Origin: Nitrospirota bacterium
GTDB lineage: Bacteria > Nitrospirota > Thermodesulfovibrionia > Thermodesulfovibrionales > UBA1546
Assembly: GCA_016212165.1 (NCBI GenBank)
Contig: JACRGY010000122.1
Location: 1-43,720 of the forward strand
Length of the DNA: 43,720 nucleotides
Reading direction: 5' to 3'
Shown here: piece after piece, positions 8,714-18,119 of the stretch
Position numbering within the stretch: the stretch's first letter is position 1
Layout of the letters: each line of letters opens with the position of its first letter
The notes under the pieces: model-generated
What the model saw: only the letters and a program-made list of their open reading frames with translations
The model's database searches: none
What the model was told of the DNA's origin: nothing
Translations under genes and position numbers: made by a program

Positions 8714-9814
8714 ATGGGCGCTAAGATAAAAGAGTTAAAAATCGGAGATTTGACAGCTAAGCTTCCTATAATTCAGGGGGGAATGGGAGTCGGGATTTCT
8801 CTGTCCGGCCTGGCATCCGCAGTAGCCAATGAAGGCGCTATAGGAGTTATTTCTGCATCAGGCATCGGACTTTTTGAGCCTGATGGTTCCACAAATTATC
8901 TGGAGGCAAATATCCGCGCCTTAAGAAAAGAGATTCGAAAGACAAGGGAGTTAACCAAAGGGATTATTGGTTTAAATATACTGGTGGCGTCATCAAATTT
9001 TGATGACATGGCAAGAACTGCCATTGAGGAGGGAATAGATATAATTTTTTCCGGCGCCGGCCTTCCCCTTAACCTCCCGCAATTCTTAAACGGAAGCAAA
9101 AAGACAAAGCTGGTACCGATAGTTTCTTCTGCAAGGGCAGCAAGAATCATTACCAAAAAGTGGGCAGAAAAATACAACTATATTCCTGATGCCCTTGTGG
9201 TAGAAGGCCCGATGGCAGGAGGGCATCTCGGGTTCAAGCTGGAACAGATTAACGACCCTGAATATTCACTGGAGAAGCTGGTTAAGGAAGTAATTAAAGA
9301 GACAAGAGTATTGGAAGAAAAATATAAAAAACCTATTCCTGTAATTGCTGCAGGAGGCATATATACAGGGGAGGATATTTATAAATTTCTGCAAATGGGC
9401 GCTGCCGGAGTTCAGATGGCAACGCGTTTTGTTACCACTCATGAATGTGATGCATCAATGGACTTCAAGCAGGCTTATATTGATGCCGGAAAAGAAGATA
9501 TTGTGATTATCAAAAGCCCTGTTGGCATGCCGGGAAGGGCAATCAGAAATAAATTTATTGATGATGTCAATAAAGGGGAGAGAAAGCCGTTTAAATGCCC
9601 TTATCACTGTATTATAACCTGTGATTTTAAAAACAGTCCCTATTGCATTGCACTTGCTTTAAAGAGCGCACAAAAGGGCAATCTGGAAAACGGGTTTGCC
9701 TTTGCCGGCGAAAATGCCTATAGGGCAGAAAAAATAGTTTCTGTTAAAGAGTTGATAAAAACCCTGCTGAAAGAGTATGAAGAAGCAGTTAATAAAAATC
9801 AAAGTAATTCCTAA
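8714..9814 (+). CDS. Nitronate monooxygenase / FabK-like FMN enzyme
   Basis: The 366-residue TIM-barrel flavoprotein begins with LPIIQGGMGVGISLSGLA, the FMN-binding start of the 2-nitropropane dioxygenase/FabK superfamily. EGPMAGGHLG (near residue 165) is the region carrying the catalytic histidine, and IAAGGIYTGEDI with GAAGVQMATRF form the phosphate-binding part. A cysteine-bearing tail (CPYHCIITCDF) is common in homologues from anaerobes. Sequence does not separate nitronate oxidation from enoyl-ACP reduction (FabK) or other roles. No other fatty-acid gene is nearby, so I keep the family name. The 3' end overlaps the DUF167 gene by 38 nt. Confidence 0.8.
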   Translation: MGAKIKELKIGDLTAKLPIIQGGMGVGISLSGLASAVANEGAIGVISASGIGLFEPDGSTNYLEANIRALRKEIRKTRELTKGIIGLNILVASSNFDDMARTAIEEGIDIIFSGAGLPLNLPQFLNGSKKTKLVPIVSSARAARIITKKWAEKYNYIPDALVVEGPMAGGHLGFKLEQINDPEYSLEKLVKEVIKETRVLEEKYKKPIPVIAAGGIYTGEDIYKFLQMGAAGVQMATRFVTTHECDASMDFKQAYIDAGKEDIVIIKSPVGMPGRAIRNKFIDDVNKGERKPFKCPYHCIITCDFKNSPYCIALALKSAQKGNLENGFAFAGENAYRAEKIVSVKELIKTLLKEYEEAVNKNQSNS

Positions 9815-10019
9815 TGCAAAAAAAAATAAGGTTGTTGAGAGCGAAGGTTTATTCAAGGCCTATGTAAATGCCCCTGCAGTTGATGGAAAGGCGAATAAGG
9901 CGCTGATCGAAGTCCTCTCGGAATATTTCAATGTAAGAAAAAGCAGTGTCAGAATTGTCAGGGGTGAAAAATCGAGAGAGAAGGTTGTGGAGGTAAATAG
10001 CTTAGCCCAATCTGCATAG
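9777..10019 (+). CDS. DUF167 (YggU-like) small protein
   Basis: An 80-residue protein with the DUF167 signature: KVIPNAKKNKVV, YVNAPAVDGKANKALIEVLSEYF, and the basic end VRIVRGEKSREKVVEV. It is a small alpha/beta fold conserved from bacteria to eukaryotes, with no established biochemical function. The 38-nt overlap with the preceding gene indicates co-transcription and probably coupled translation. Its 3' end lies 9 nt from the convergent cation-transporter gene, with no obvious terminator between them. Confidence 0.85.
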   Translation: MKKQLIKIKVIPNAKKNKVVESEGLFKAYVNAPAVDGKANKALIEVLSEYFNVRKSSVRIVRGEKSREKVVEVNSLAQSA

Positions 10020-10028
10020 CATTCTTGC

Positions 10029-12019
<1,991 letters not shown>

Positions 12020-12065
12020 TTAGATTTAGCCTAAGATAAGGGAGAACATTTTTATAAATAATCTG

Positions 12066-12986
12066 CTACATCAGCAGGGGGCTTTTCAGGAGGTCACTTC
12101 GTTTAGCAGACCTCGCGGTATTCTCAATCAGCATTGCTATTGTTACAGGCCCAACGCCTCCGGGCACAGGCGTTATCAGCGAAGCCCTGTCCTTTACAGA
12201 ATCAAAATCAACATCGCCTACAATCCTACCGTCACTCAGGACTTTTATTCCTATATCAACAACAATAACCCCATCCTTGACCATATCTCCCTTTATAATC
12301 CCCTGCTGGCCTGTTGCCGTGCAGATGATATCAGCCTGTATTGTGAGTGCAGACAGATTTTTTGTCTCCCTGTGGCATACTGTCACTGTTGCCTCTTTTG
12401 CAAGGAGCATCATTGACAGAGGTTTGCCAACAGCAAGGCTTTTGCTGATAACAACAGCATGTTTTCCTTTCAGGGCCACGCCGTAGTATTCTAGGAACTT
12501 TATTACCCCGAAGGGCGTGCAGGGGATGAAACTCGACATTGATTCTGATATCTCATGCGAGTTATTTTTGAAGAGCTGGAATGTAGATTCGTCCGCGGCA
12601 AGCCTGCCCACAGATATAGCGCCAAGCCCGTCAACGTCTTTTTCCGGGGCTATGGAATTTATGACTCTTCTTGCATTTATTCTCTTTGGCAAAGGCAGGA
12701 ATATCAAAATGCCATTAACCCGTTCATCAGTATTCAGGGAATTGATTATATTCAAAAGCTCATTAATTGTTACAGTATCGGGGAATTTGTGTTTATAAAC
12801 AGTAATGCCGACATTTTTTGACGCCCTCATTATGGCAAGAAAATACTGTTCAGATGCGGGATTGTCTCCAACAAGCAGCACAGCAAGGCCAACATCAATC
12901 CCGTGTTCATTTAGCAGCCGGACCTCTTTTTTTACTTCCGCCTTTATTTCCTCAGCAAGCTTTCTTCCGTCCATTATTTTGGGCAT
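12066..12986 (-). CDS. folD: FolD-like methylene-THF dehydrogenase/cyclohydrolase, altered active site
   Basis: The 306-residue protein aligns with FolD along its length: GDNPASEQYF, LPLPKRI, PEKDVDG, PCTPFGVIKFLEYYGV, AVGKPLSMMLL, TVTVCHRET and TPVPGGVGPVTIAMLIENT. FolD oxidises methylene-THF and hydrolyses methenyl-THF. Two catalytic positions differ. The Tyr-x3-Lys motif has its tyrosine (Tyr48), but the lysine position is Ile52. The conserved Gln of VQLPLP is Phe96. The usual GRS of the NADP site reads SKS. About 12-15 extra residues precede PCTP. The ATG start follows directly on the family N-terminus. I infer an intact fold with weakened or changed cyclohydrolase activity. A second, canonical FolD elsewhere would fit. 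Confidence 0.88.
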   Translation of the reverse strand: MPKIMDGRKLAEEIKAEVKKEVRLLNEHGIDVGLAVLLVGDNPASEQYFLAIMRASKNVGITVYKHKFPDTVTINELLNIINSLNTDERVNGILIFLPLPKRINARRVINSIAPEKDVDGLGAISVGRLAADESTFQLFKNNSHEISESMSSFIPCTPFGVIKFLEYYGVALKGKHAVVISKSLAVGKPLSMMLLAKEATVTVCHRETKNLSALTIQADIICTATGQQGIIKGDMVKDGVIVVDIGIKVLSDGRIVGDVDFDSVKDRASLITPVPGGVGPVTIAMLIENTARSAKRSDLLKSPLLM

Positions 12987-13044
12987 AGAATGCTACCTCT
13001 CTTTTTTAAACAATCTTTTATAGTTTACACATTAGCAATAGATG

Positions 13045-13073
13045 TTGACAACCCTTCATTTTTATTGTATTTT
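13045..13073 (+). promoter_or_regulatory. Predicted promoter of pyrE
   Basis: A consensus TTGACA at 13045-13050, a 17-nt spacer and TATTTT at 13068-13073. The predicted transcription start, near 13080, is at or just before the GTG start codon of pyrE at 13082. Confidence 0.7.
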
Positions 13074-13081
13074 CAACCACA

Positions 13082-13642
13082 GTGAAGAAAAAACTTACAG
13101 GGCTTATTTTTAACAGGGCTTTTAAATACAGCGAGGAGCCGGTATTTAAACTGGTATCCGGCAGGATGTCCAATTACTATTTCAACTGCAAGGCAGTGAC
13201 ACTCCATCCGGAGGGAATGTACCTGACAGGGAATCTTATTTTTGAAATGGTAAAAGATTTGAATATAAAAGGCATCGGAGGGCTTACTCTCGGAGCTGAC
13301 CCTGTTGCATACGCTGTTTCGTATGCTTCATTTATAAAGGGCAACCCTATTGAGACATTTGTTGTAAGGAAATCTGCAAAGGCTCACGGCACCATGCAGT
13401 GGATAGAAGGAGATGTCAGGAAAGGCGACAGGGTTGTTATTGTTGATGACGTGATTACAACCGGCAAATCAACGATTGAGGCAATCAGCAGGGCTAAAGA
13501 AGCAGGGCTTGAAATAGTAAAGGTAATCTGCCTCGTTGACCGGCAGGAAGGCGGCAGGGAGAATATCGAGGCGCTGGGATATAAGGTTGACGCCGTTGTT
13601 TTAAGAGATGAGGTTATGGAGCTTTACAGGAAACAAAAGTAA
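13082..13642 (+). CDS. pyrE: Orotate phosphoribosyltransferase
   Basis: PyrE joins orotate to PRPP to make OMP in pyrimidine synthesis. The 186-residue protein has the N-terminal hood (VSGRMSNYYFNCKAVTLHPEG, shared with the family), the catalytic loop RKSAKAHG, and the PRPP-binding motif VIVDDVITTGKST near residue 120. The GTG start at 13082 is needed to keep the conserved N-terminal helix. It has no Shine-Dalgarno sequence, and a strong promoter ends 8 nt upstream. It is not linked to other pyr genes here. Confidence 0.95.
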   Translation: MKKKLTGLIFNRAFKYSEEPVFKLVSGRMSNYYFNCKAVTLHPEGMYLTGNLIFEMVKDLNIKGIGGLTLGADPVAYAVSYASFIKGNPIETFVVRKSAKAHGTMQWIEGDVRKGDRVVIVDDVITTGKSTIEAISRAKEAGLEIVKVICLVDRQEGGRENIEALGYKVDAVVLRDEVMELYRKQK

Positions 13643-13727
13643 GTCGTTTTTTCCCTTATTTACAAAAATCCTAACTAATTAGTGGTAAGATGTCTTCATA
13701 TCCTGAGAATAGCTAAAAGGGGGTTAT

Positions 13728-16424
13728 ATGCCCGTAAGATTATCAAAGATGATAATATCAGTCTCGCTCGTATTGTTTCTTTCTCTATTTTTTCTGCCCC
13801 AGTTTATTTCATTGTATATTGATTGGCTATGGTTTAAAGATGTCAATTTCGAAAAAATATTCACTGCCAAATTAAATGCCCAGGCAATTATTGCATTGGC
13901 AGGCGGGCTGGCAGGTTTTGTTATCTCATATATAAACATCTGGGTTTCTATGCAGGCAACAAAGGGCAGGGCTGTTGCCGTGACTTTTGGCGATCAGGCC
14001 ATGCCTCAGCTTAATATCCTGAAATATTTTGACCGGTTGAAGATCATTGTGCCGGTATTGATCGGATGGTTTACGGGCTCATGGCTCAGTAATGACTGGC
14101 TGAAATTCCTCTATTATTTTAATGGTGTTGATTCCGGTTATTCTGATCCGATATTCGGCAAAGACGTCTCTTTTTACCTGTTTACCCTCCCTGCCTACGA
14201 GATAATATCTTCAATACTGATGTTCATCCTTGCAGCGTCTCTTGTTGTTTCTGCCTTAAACTACATATTGAAGGGCGCTGTATTCATGACTCCAAAAGGC
14301 ATAGCTTCTGAACGAGCTGCCTCGGCGCATCTCGCTGTGATAGGGGCCCTTATTTTCCTTGTGCTGGCATTCAAGACATATACAGGGATGCATGCCATCT
14401 TAAATTCTTCGCATGGCCATGTGGCAGGCGCGACCTACACAGACGTTCATGCAGTCATCCCGTTTATGAAGGCACAGATATTTATCGCGCTCGCTTCGGC
14501 AGTCATTTTAATGGGCAATATTTTTATTAGACGCAATCTGATATTTATCGGGACTGCAGCGCTCTATATCGCAGTATCGTTTATAGGCAATTCGATCTAT
14601 CCTGCTATCCTCCAGAAATTTGTGGTAGCGCCGAATGAACTCGTAAAAGAAACGCCATATATCAGGAATAATATAGCTTCAACAAGGCAGGGCTTTGGCC
14701 TTGACAGGGTCGAAGAGAGGGACATATCAGGCAGCACCACTATAAACAGGGATGATATTACGAAAAACAGCGCAACCATAAAGAATATACGCCTCTGGGA
14801 CCACAGGCCTTTGCTTGATACCTTCAGCCAGATACAGGAGATACGCACCTATTACGACTTTACTACTGTCGGCAATGACCGTTATATAATCAACGGCGAG
14901 TACCGCCAGACAATGCTTTCCCCCAGAGAACTGTCTTCGGAAAGCATACCGACCCGTAACTGGATAAACGAGACCCTGACCTTTACCCATGGATACGGCC
15001 TGACGCTCGGGCCGGTGAACCAGGTGACGCCTGAAGGACTGCCGGTATTGCTTATCAAGGATATCCCTCCCATATCAACTGCTGCGAACATAAAGGTCAG
15101 CAGGCCTGAAATCTATTACGGCAAACTGTCCAGTAAATATGTGATTGTGAATACAAAGTCAAAGGAATTCGATTATCCGTCGGGAGAGGCGAATGTCTTT
15201 ACGGAATATGCGGGCAAAAGCGGGGTCGTAATAGATTCATTCTTCAAGAAACTCGTTTTTTCGGCTTATTACGGTTCGCTGAAGCTGTTTCTCTCAAATG
15301 ACGTAACCGATAGAAGCAGGATACTGTTTAACAGAAATATCCTTGAAAGAGTCAGTAAGGCCATGCCTTTTCTTATGTTTGACAACGACCCGTACATGGT
15401 TGTGTCTGATGACGGACAACTTTTCTGGATATACGATGCATATACAGTCAGCAGGAGATTTCCCTATTCCCAGCCGGTGGGAAACGGGATTAATTACATT
15501 AGGAACTCGGTGAAGGTGACTATTAACGCATACGACGGCAGCATGAAATTTTATATGGCAGACAAGGATGACCCCATTATCAGGACGATAAGCAGGATAT
15601 TCCCGGGCACGCTTCAGCCCATATCAGAAATGCCGGCTGACCTGAAAAAACATATCAGGTATCCCCTGGATATTTTCGGTATCCAGACCATGGTTTACTC
15701 GACTTATCACATGGAGGTCCCGCAAATCTTTTACAACAAGGAAGACCAGTGGGAGATACCGTCAATGGGAAAAAGCGAGGAAGGTATGGAATCCTATTAC
15801 ACGATAATGAAACTGCCTGAAGAGAAGAAAGAGGAGTTCATACTGATGCTCCCCTTTACCCCGAAGAAAAAAGACAACCTCTCGGCATGGATGGTTGCAC
15901 GCAGTGACGCTGAAAACTACGGGAGGCTCATGGTATACCGTTTTCCGAAGGACAGGCTTGTTTACGGGCCGAAGCAGATAGTTGCCAGGATAAACCAGGA
16001 TACCGAGATATCAAGGCAGGTATCTCTATGGGACCAGCGCGGCTCACAGGTGATACAGGGGACCCTGCTGGTCATACCTATCGAAAATTCCCTGATATAT
16101 GTTCAGCCGCTGTATCTCAGGGCGGACAAGGGCAAGATACCTGAACTGAAAAGGGTCGTTGTCGCATACGAAAACCGAATCGCTATGGAAGAGACACTCG
16201 ATGCCGCGCTTTCGAGGATATTCGGCGATGTCAGGGTCTCTGAAGAAGCAATGCCTTTGAAGTCCTCCCTGCGGCTTCCTGCTGTGAAGGACAACAGGGG
16301 GCTGTCTTTAACTGCCGGTGAGCATTTTGACCGCGCCATGAAGGCCCAGAGGGAAGGGAACTGGGCGTTGTATGGAGAAGAAATAAAGAAGCTGGGCGAG
16401 ATCATCAGGAAGATGCAGAAATAA
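13728..16424 (+). CDS. UPF0182 family large membrane protein
   Basis: An 898-residue protein matching the UPF0182/COG1615 family in length and layout. About seven hydrophobic helices fill the first ~310 residues, including FFLPQFISLYIDWLWF near the start. A long, mostly extracytoplasmic part follows, with NIRLWDHRPLLDTFSQIQ, YYDFTTVGNDRY, ETLTFTHGYGLTLGPVNQV and PVGNGINYIRNSVKVTINAYDGSM. The C-terminal helix (about 860-898) is charged. The molecular function is unknown. The ATG start follows AAAAGGGGG. It is transcribed alone, downstream of pyrE. Confidence 0.9.
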   Translation: MPVRLSKMIISVSLVLFLSLFFLPQFISLYIDWLWFKDVNFEKIFTAKLNAQAIIALAGGLAGFVISYINIWVSMQATKGRAVAVTFGDQAMPQLNILKYFDRLKIIVPVLIGWFTGSWLSNDWLKFLYYFNGVDSGYSDPIFGKDVSFYLFTLPAYEIISSILMFILAASLVVSALNYILKGAVFMTPKGIASERAASAHLAVIGALIFLVLAFKTYTGMHAILNSSHGHVAGATYTDVHAVIPFMKAQIFIALASAVILMGNIFIRRNLIFIGTAALYIAVSFIGNSIYPAILQKFVVAPNELVKETPYIRNNIASTRQGFGLDRVEERDISGSTTINRDDITKNSATIKNIRLWDHRPLLDTFSQIQEIRTYYDFTTVGNDRYIINGEYRQTMLSPRELSSESIPTRNWINETLTFTHGYGLTLGPVNQVTPEGLPVLLIKDIPPISTAANIKVSRPEIYYGKLSSKYVIVNTKSKEFDYPSGEANVFTEYAGKSGVVIDSFFKKLVFSAYYGSLKLFLSNDVTDRSRILFNRNILERVSKAMPFLMFDNDPYMVVSDDGQLFWIYDAYTVSRRFPYSQPVGNGINYIRNSVKVTINAYDGSMKFYMADKDDPIIRTISRIFPGTLQPISEMPADLKKHIRYPLDIFGIQTMVYSTYHMEVPQIFYNKEDQWEIPSMGKSEEGMESYYTIMKLPEEKKEEFILMLPFTPKKKDNLSAWMVARSDAENYGRLMVYRFPKDRLVYGPKQIVARINQDTEISRQVSLWDQRGSQVIQGTLLVIPIENSLIYVQPLYLRADKGKIPELKRVVVAYENRIAMEETLDAALSRIFGDVRVSEEAMPLKSSLRLPAVKDNRGLSLTAGEHFDRAMKAQREGNWALYGEEIKKLGEIIRKMQK

Positions 16425-16467
16425 TTGCGAGCCGCTCTTCCGCGCTTTATGTGGCGTCGTAATCATT

Positions 16468-16640
16468 AGAGCATAAATCCGGGAAGCGGCACTGGGTTTT
16501 TCATAGGAGTGAGGTGTGGGAGAAGATGGGGAGAGAAAATAGAAGCGGTGCTCTGAGAAAAAAATCTCGGATTTACTGTTTATTGATTCCCGATGTTAAA
16601 TGAATTTTGAAGGCATGACCCTTATCGTCTTCCGTATGCC
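16468..16640. repeat. Left copies of a duplicated intergenic sequence
   Basis: Two segments here recur at 17437-17528 on the other side of the higBA pair. Positions 16468-16502 match 17494-17528 at about 29 of 35 bases (both contain GCATAAATCCGGGAAG). Positions 16601-16640 match 17437-17476 at about 31 of 40. The order of the two segments is reversed between the copies. They look like remnants of a dispersed repeat family. Confidence 0.7.
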
Positions 16641-16647
16641 TTACCAT

Positions 16648-16935
16648 TCAGGCAGCGTGTGCAAACTTTTGGCGTTCAAGGGCTATCTTTATTCCCAGCG
16701 CATCGCAGACCTTTAAGAACGTAGCTATATTGCAGTTGAATCCATGCTCTATCTTCGACAATTGCTGTTGAGTAATTTTTGCCCTTTTAGCTACCTCCAT
16801 TTGAGATAGTCCAAGATGCTCCCGTGTGTCAAGAATTTTGAGGGACAACTCGGCAAGTTTTTTTTCTTCCTCATAGAGTTCCCTGAAACGCCTGTCCTTT
16901 AATTTTTCCTTTAGATGTTTTTTAAAGGTTCTCAT
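16648..16935 (-). CDS. higA: HigA-like antitoxin, XRE-family helix-turn-helix
   Basis: A 95-residue protein with a Cro/CI-type helix-turn-helix at about residues 38-88 (LGLSQMEVAKRAKITQQQLSKIE, FLKVCDALGIKI), preceded by a helical N-terminal arm. As the second gene of a toxin-first pair it should bind and neutralise the HigB-like protein and repress the shared promoter. Its first 14 nt overlap the toxin 3' end. The start ATG at 16935 has GGAGGT shortly upstream, inside the toxin gene. The symbol is by family and order, not by proven activity. Confidence 0.85.
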   Translation of the reverse strand: MRTFKKHLKEKLKDRRFRELYEEEKKLAELSLKILDTREHLGLSQMEVAKRAKITQQQLSKIEHGFNCNIATFLKVCDALGIKIALERQKFAHAA

Positions 16936-17311
16936 TTATAACCTCCTTTAATTTCTTCTCAGTAAACCTTGATAAAAAATCAGCCCGGCACATCTGAGCC
17001 TTCTTTATCTCAGGCTGAGGAACTTCACTTGTATGCTTTCTGAAAGCATGGGTTAAAACAATATAATCTTTATAGCAAAAGAAATACAGGATACGAACCT
17101 GATTCCCTGAAAGTTTTATTCTTAGTTCATGAATGCCGTCAGTCAGTAAATCAGCGTATGGCCTTGGGAGATTAGGCCCGCGATCCTCCAACATGGAAAT
17201 CCAGCTTAAGATTTTTGCCTGTTCCCTGTCTTTGCGGGAATCAATAAACTTCTGAAACGGACATACACCACCCTCGGTTTCATAGTAAAGGACATGCCAT
17301 TTACGCTTCAT
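16922..17311 (-). CDS. higB: HigB-like toxin, RelE superfamily (Gp49 type)
   Basis: A 129-residue protein of the phage-derived Gp49-like HigB group. It has VLYYETEGGVCPFQKFID near the start, a central helix pair (REQAKILSWISMLEDRG), LRPYADLLTDGIHELRIKLSGNQ-like content with HELRIK, and VRILYFFCYKDYIVLTHAFRKHT near residue 90-100. Members cleave mRNA at the ribosome, and the Arg and His/Lys in the RILYF and HAFRKHT strands are typical active-site elements. The toxin-first order distinguishes higBA from relBE. The pair lies in an island bracketed by repeats, consistent with horizontal acquisition. Confidence 0.85.
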   Translation of the reverse strand: MKRKWHVLYYETEGGVCPFQKFIDSRKDREQAKILSWISMLEDRGPNLPRPYADLLTDGIHELRIKLSGNQVRILYFFCYKDYIVLTHAFRKHTSEVPQPEIKKAQMCRADFLSRFTEKKLKEVINENL

Positions 17312-17325
17312 CTTGGTTTCATCTC

Positions 17326-17360
17326 TACATATTTTATGATGTAATAATAGGCTACCACAA
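17326..17360 (-). promoter_or_regulatory. Predicted higBA promoter with overlapping palindrome
   Basis: On the minus strand TTGTGG (17360-17355), an 18-nt spacer and TAAAAT (17336-17331) lie just before the toxin start at 17311. A palindrome TACAT-N8-ATGTA (17326-17343) covers the -10 box and is a candidate operator for the antitoxin. Confidence 0.5.
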
Positions 17361-17436
17361 TATCATTAAACATTACAACAATAATTATATTATTTATAAA
17401 ACAGACTGCCTCTGCATTATGCAGGAGACGGCAGGG

Positions 17437-17528
17437 TGAACTTTGAAGGCACGCCCCTTGTCGTCATCTTCTTGCCTGAGTGTTGTGATTCTTAGGGCAT
17501 AAATCCGGGAAGTGGCCGTAGGTTTTTC
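17437..17528. repeat. Right copies of the duplicated intergenic sequence
   Basis: Contains the two segments that match 16601-16640 and 16468-16502. Read on the minus strand, one frame of both copies gives similar peptides (ASRIYAL and DDKGHAFKIH against TSRIYAL and DDKGRAFKVH). The repeat may therefore derive from a coding sequence or be one that is often mistaken for a gene. Confidence 0.7.
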
Positions 17529-17544
17529 TTTAGATGTGCTAATG

Positions 17545-17964
17545 CTAATTAAAGTAGCCCGTCCCTTTTCTGTTTCTATCATAGTGATACTTGAGCGCAT
17601 AACCTATTGCCACACCAATAAAAAAACCTATAATTAAAGTATATGGATCGCGCTTAAAATGATACGCCTTAAAACCACCCATCAATAAATAAGCAGAAGA
17701 GACAACTAGAAACCCGAGCAGACCACTCAAAATGGCAGCGGTATGGATATTTTTTATTTTCTTATTTACAAGAAACTCCATAATTAGCGAGTAAGCAATG
17801 ATTTGAATGCCTGCAATAATAGCCGACGCGTACAAAGTCAAAACACCGATAGCTATCCCTTGGCTTCTTCCACCAATTACAGTGGTTACGACGCCATAAA
17901 TAAGTGCTATTAAAATCAAGGGAGCAAACACGCCTATAGCAAGCCTTAATACTTTTGTTTTCAA
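17545..17964 (-). CDS. Small four-helix membrane protein, unknown
   Basis: The 139-residue protein has four predicted transmembrane helices: about residues 8-30 (LAIGVFAPLILIALIYGV), 38-65, 78-97 (AAILSGLLGFLVVSSAYLL) and 108-127 (LIIGFFIGVAIGYAL), with a short basic C-terminus. I recognise no family. It lies in the accessory stretch between the higBA island and glnE, on the same strand as both. It has no clear operon partner; the antitoxin-toxin pair starts 234 nt downstream. The open frame, the membrane pattern and an ATG start support a real gene. Confidence 0.6.
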   Translation of the reverse strand: MKTKVLRLAIGVFAPLILIALIYGVVTTVIGGRSQGIAIGVLTLYASAIIAGIQIIAYSLIMEFLVNKKIKNIHTAAILSGLLGFLVVSSAYLLMGGFKAYHFKRDPYTLIIGFFIGVAIGYALKYHYDRNRKGTGYFN

Positions 17965-18119
17965 TTTAGCACTCTTTCATTGTCAGCTAACATTATATGC
18001 TGCGTGCGTCTCTTTGTGCTGATTTTAGGAGGAAACTATGGGTTTCGTCAAGAGAAATTAATAGACTGCTGCAATCAAGACTACAGGAAGAAGCAAGCAT
18101 TCTATATAAACTGCATTTT

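Noticed and set aside
13674-13683. Palindrome ACTAATTAGT before the UPF0182 gene as an operator
   Set aside because: Ten AT-rich bases with no promoter placement or second copy; too weak to claim.
17394-17600. 68-codon minus-strand frame across the repeat right of higBA
   Set aside because: It overlaps the membrane-protein gene and is largely repeat sequence. It is treated as repeat, although similar peptides in both copies were noted.
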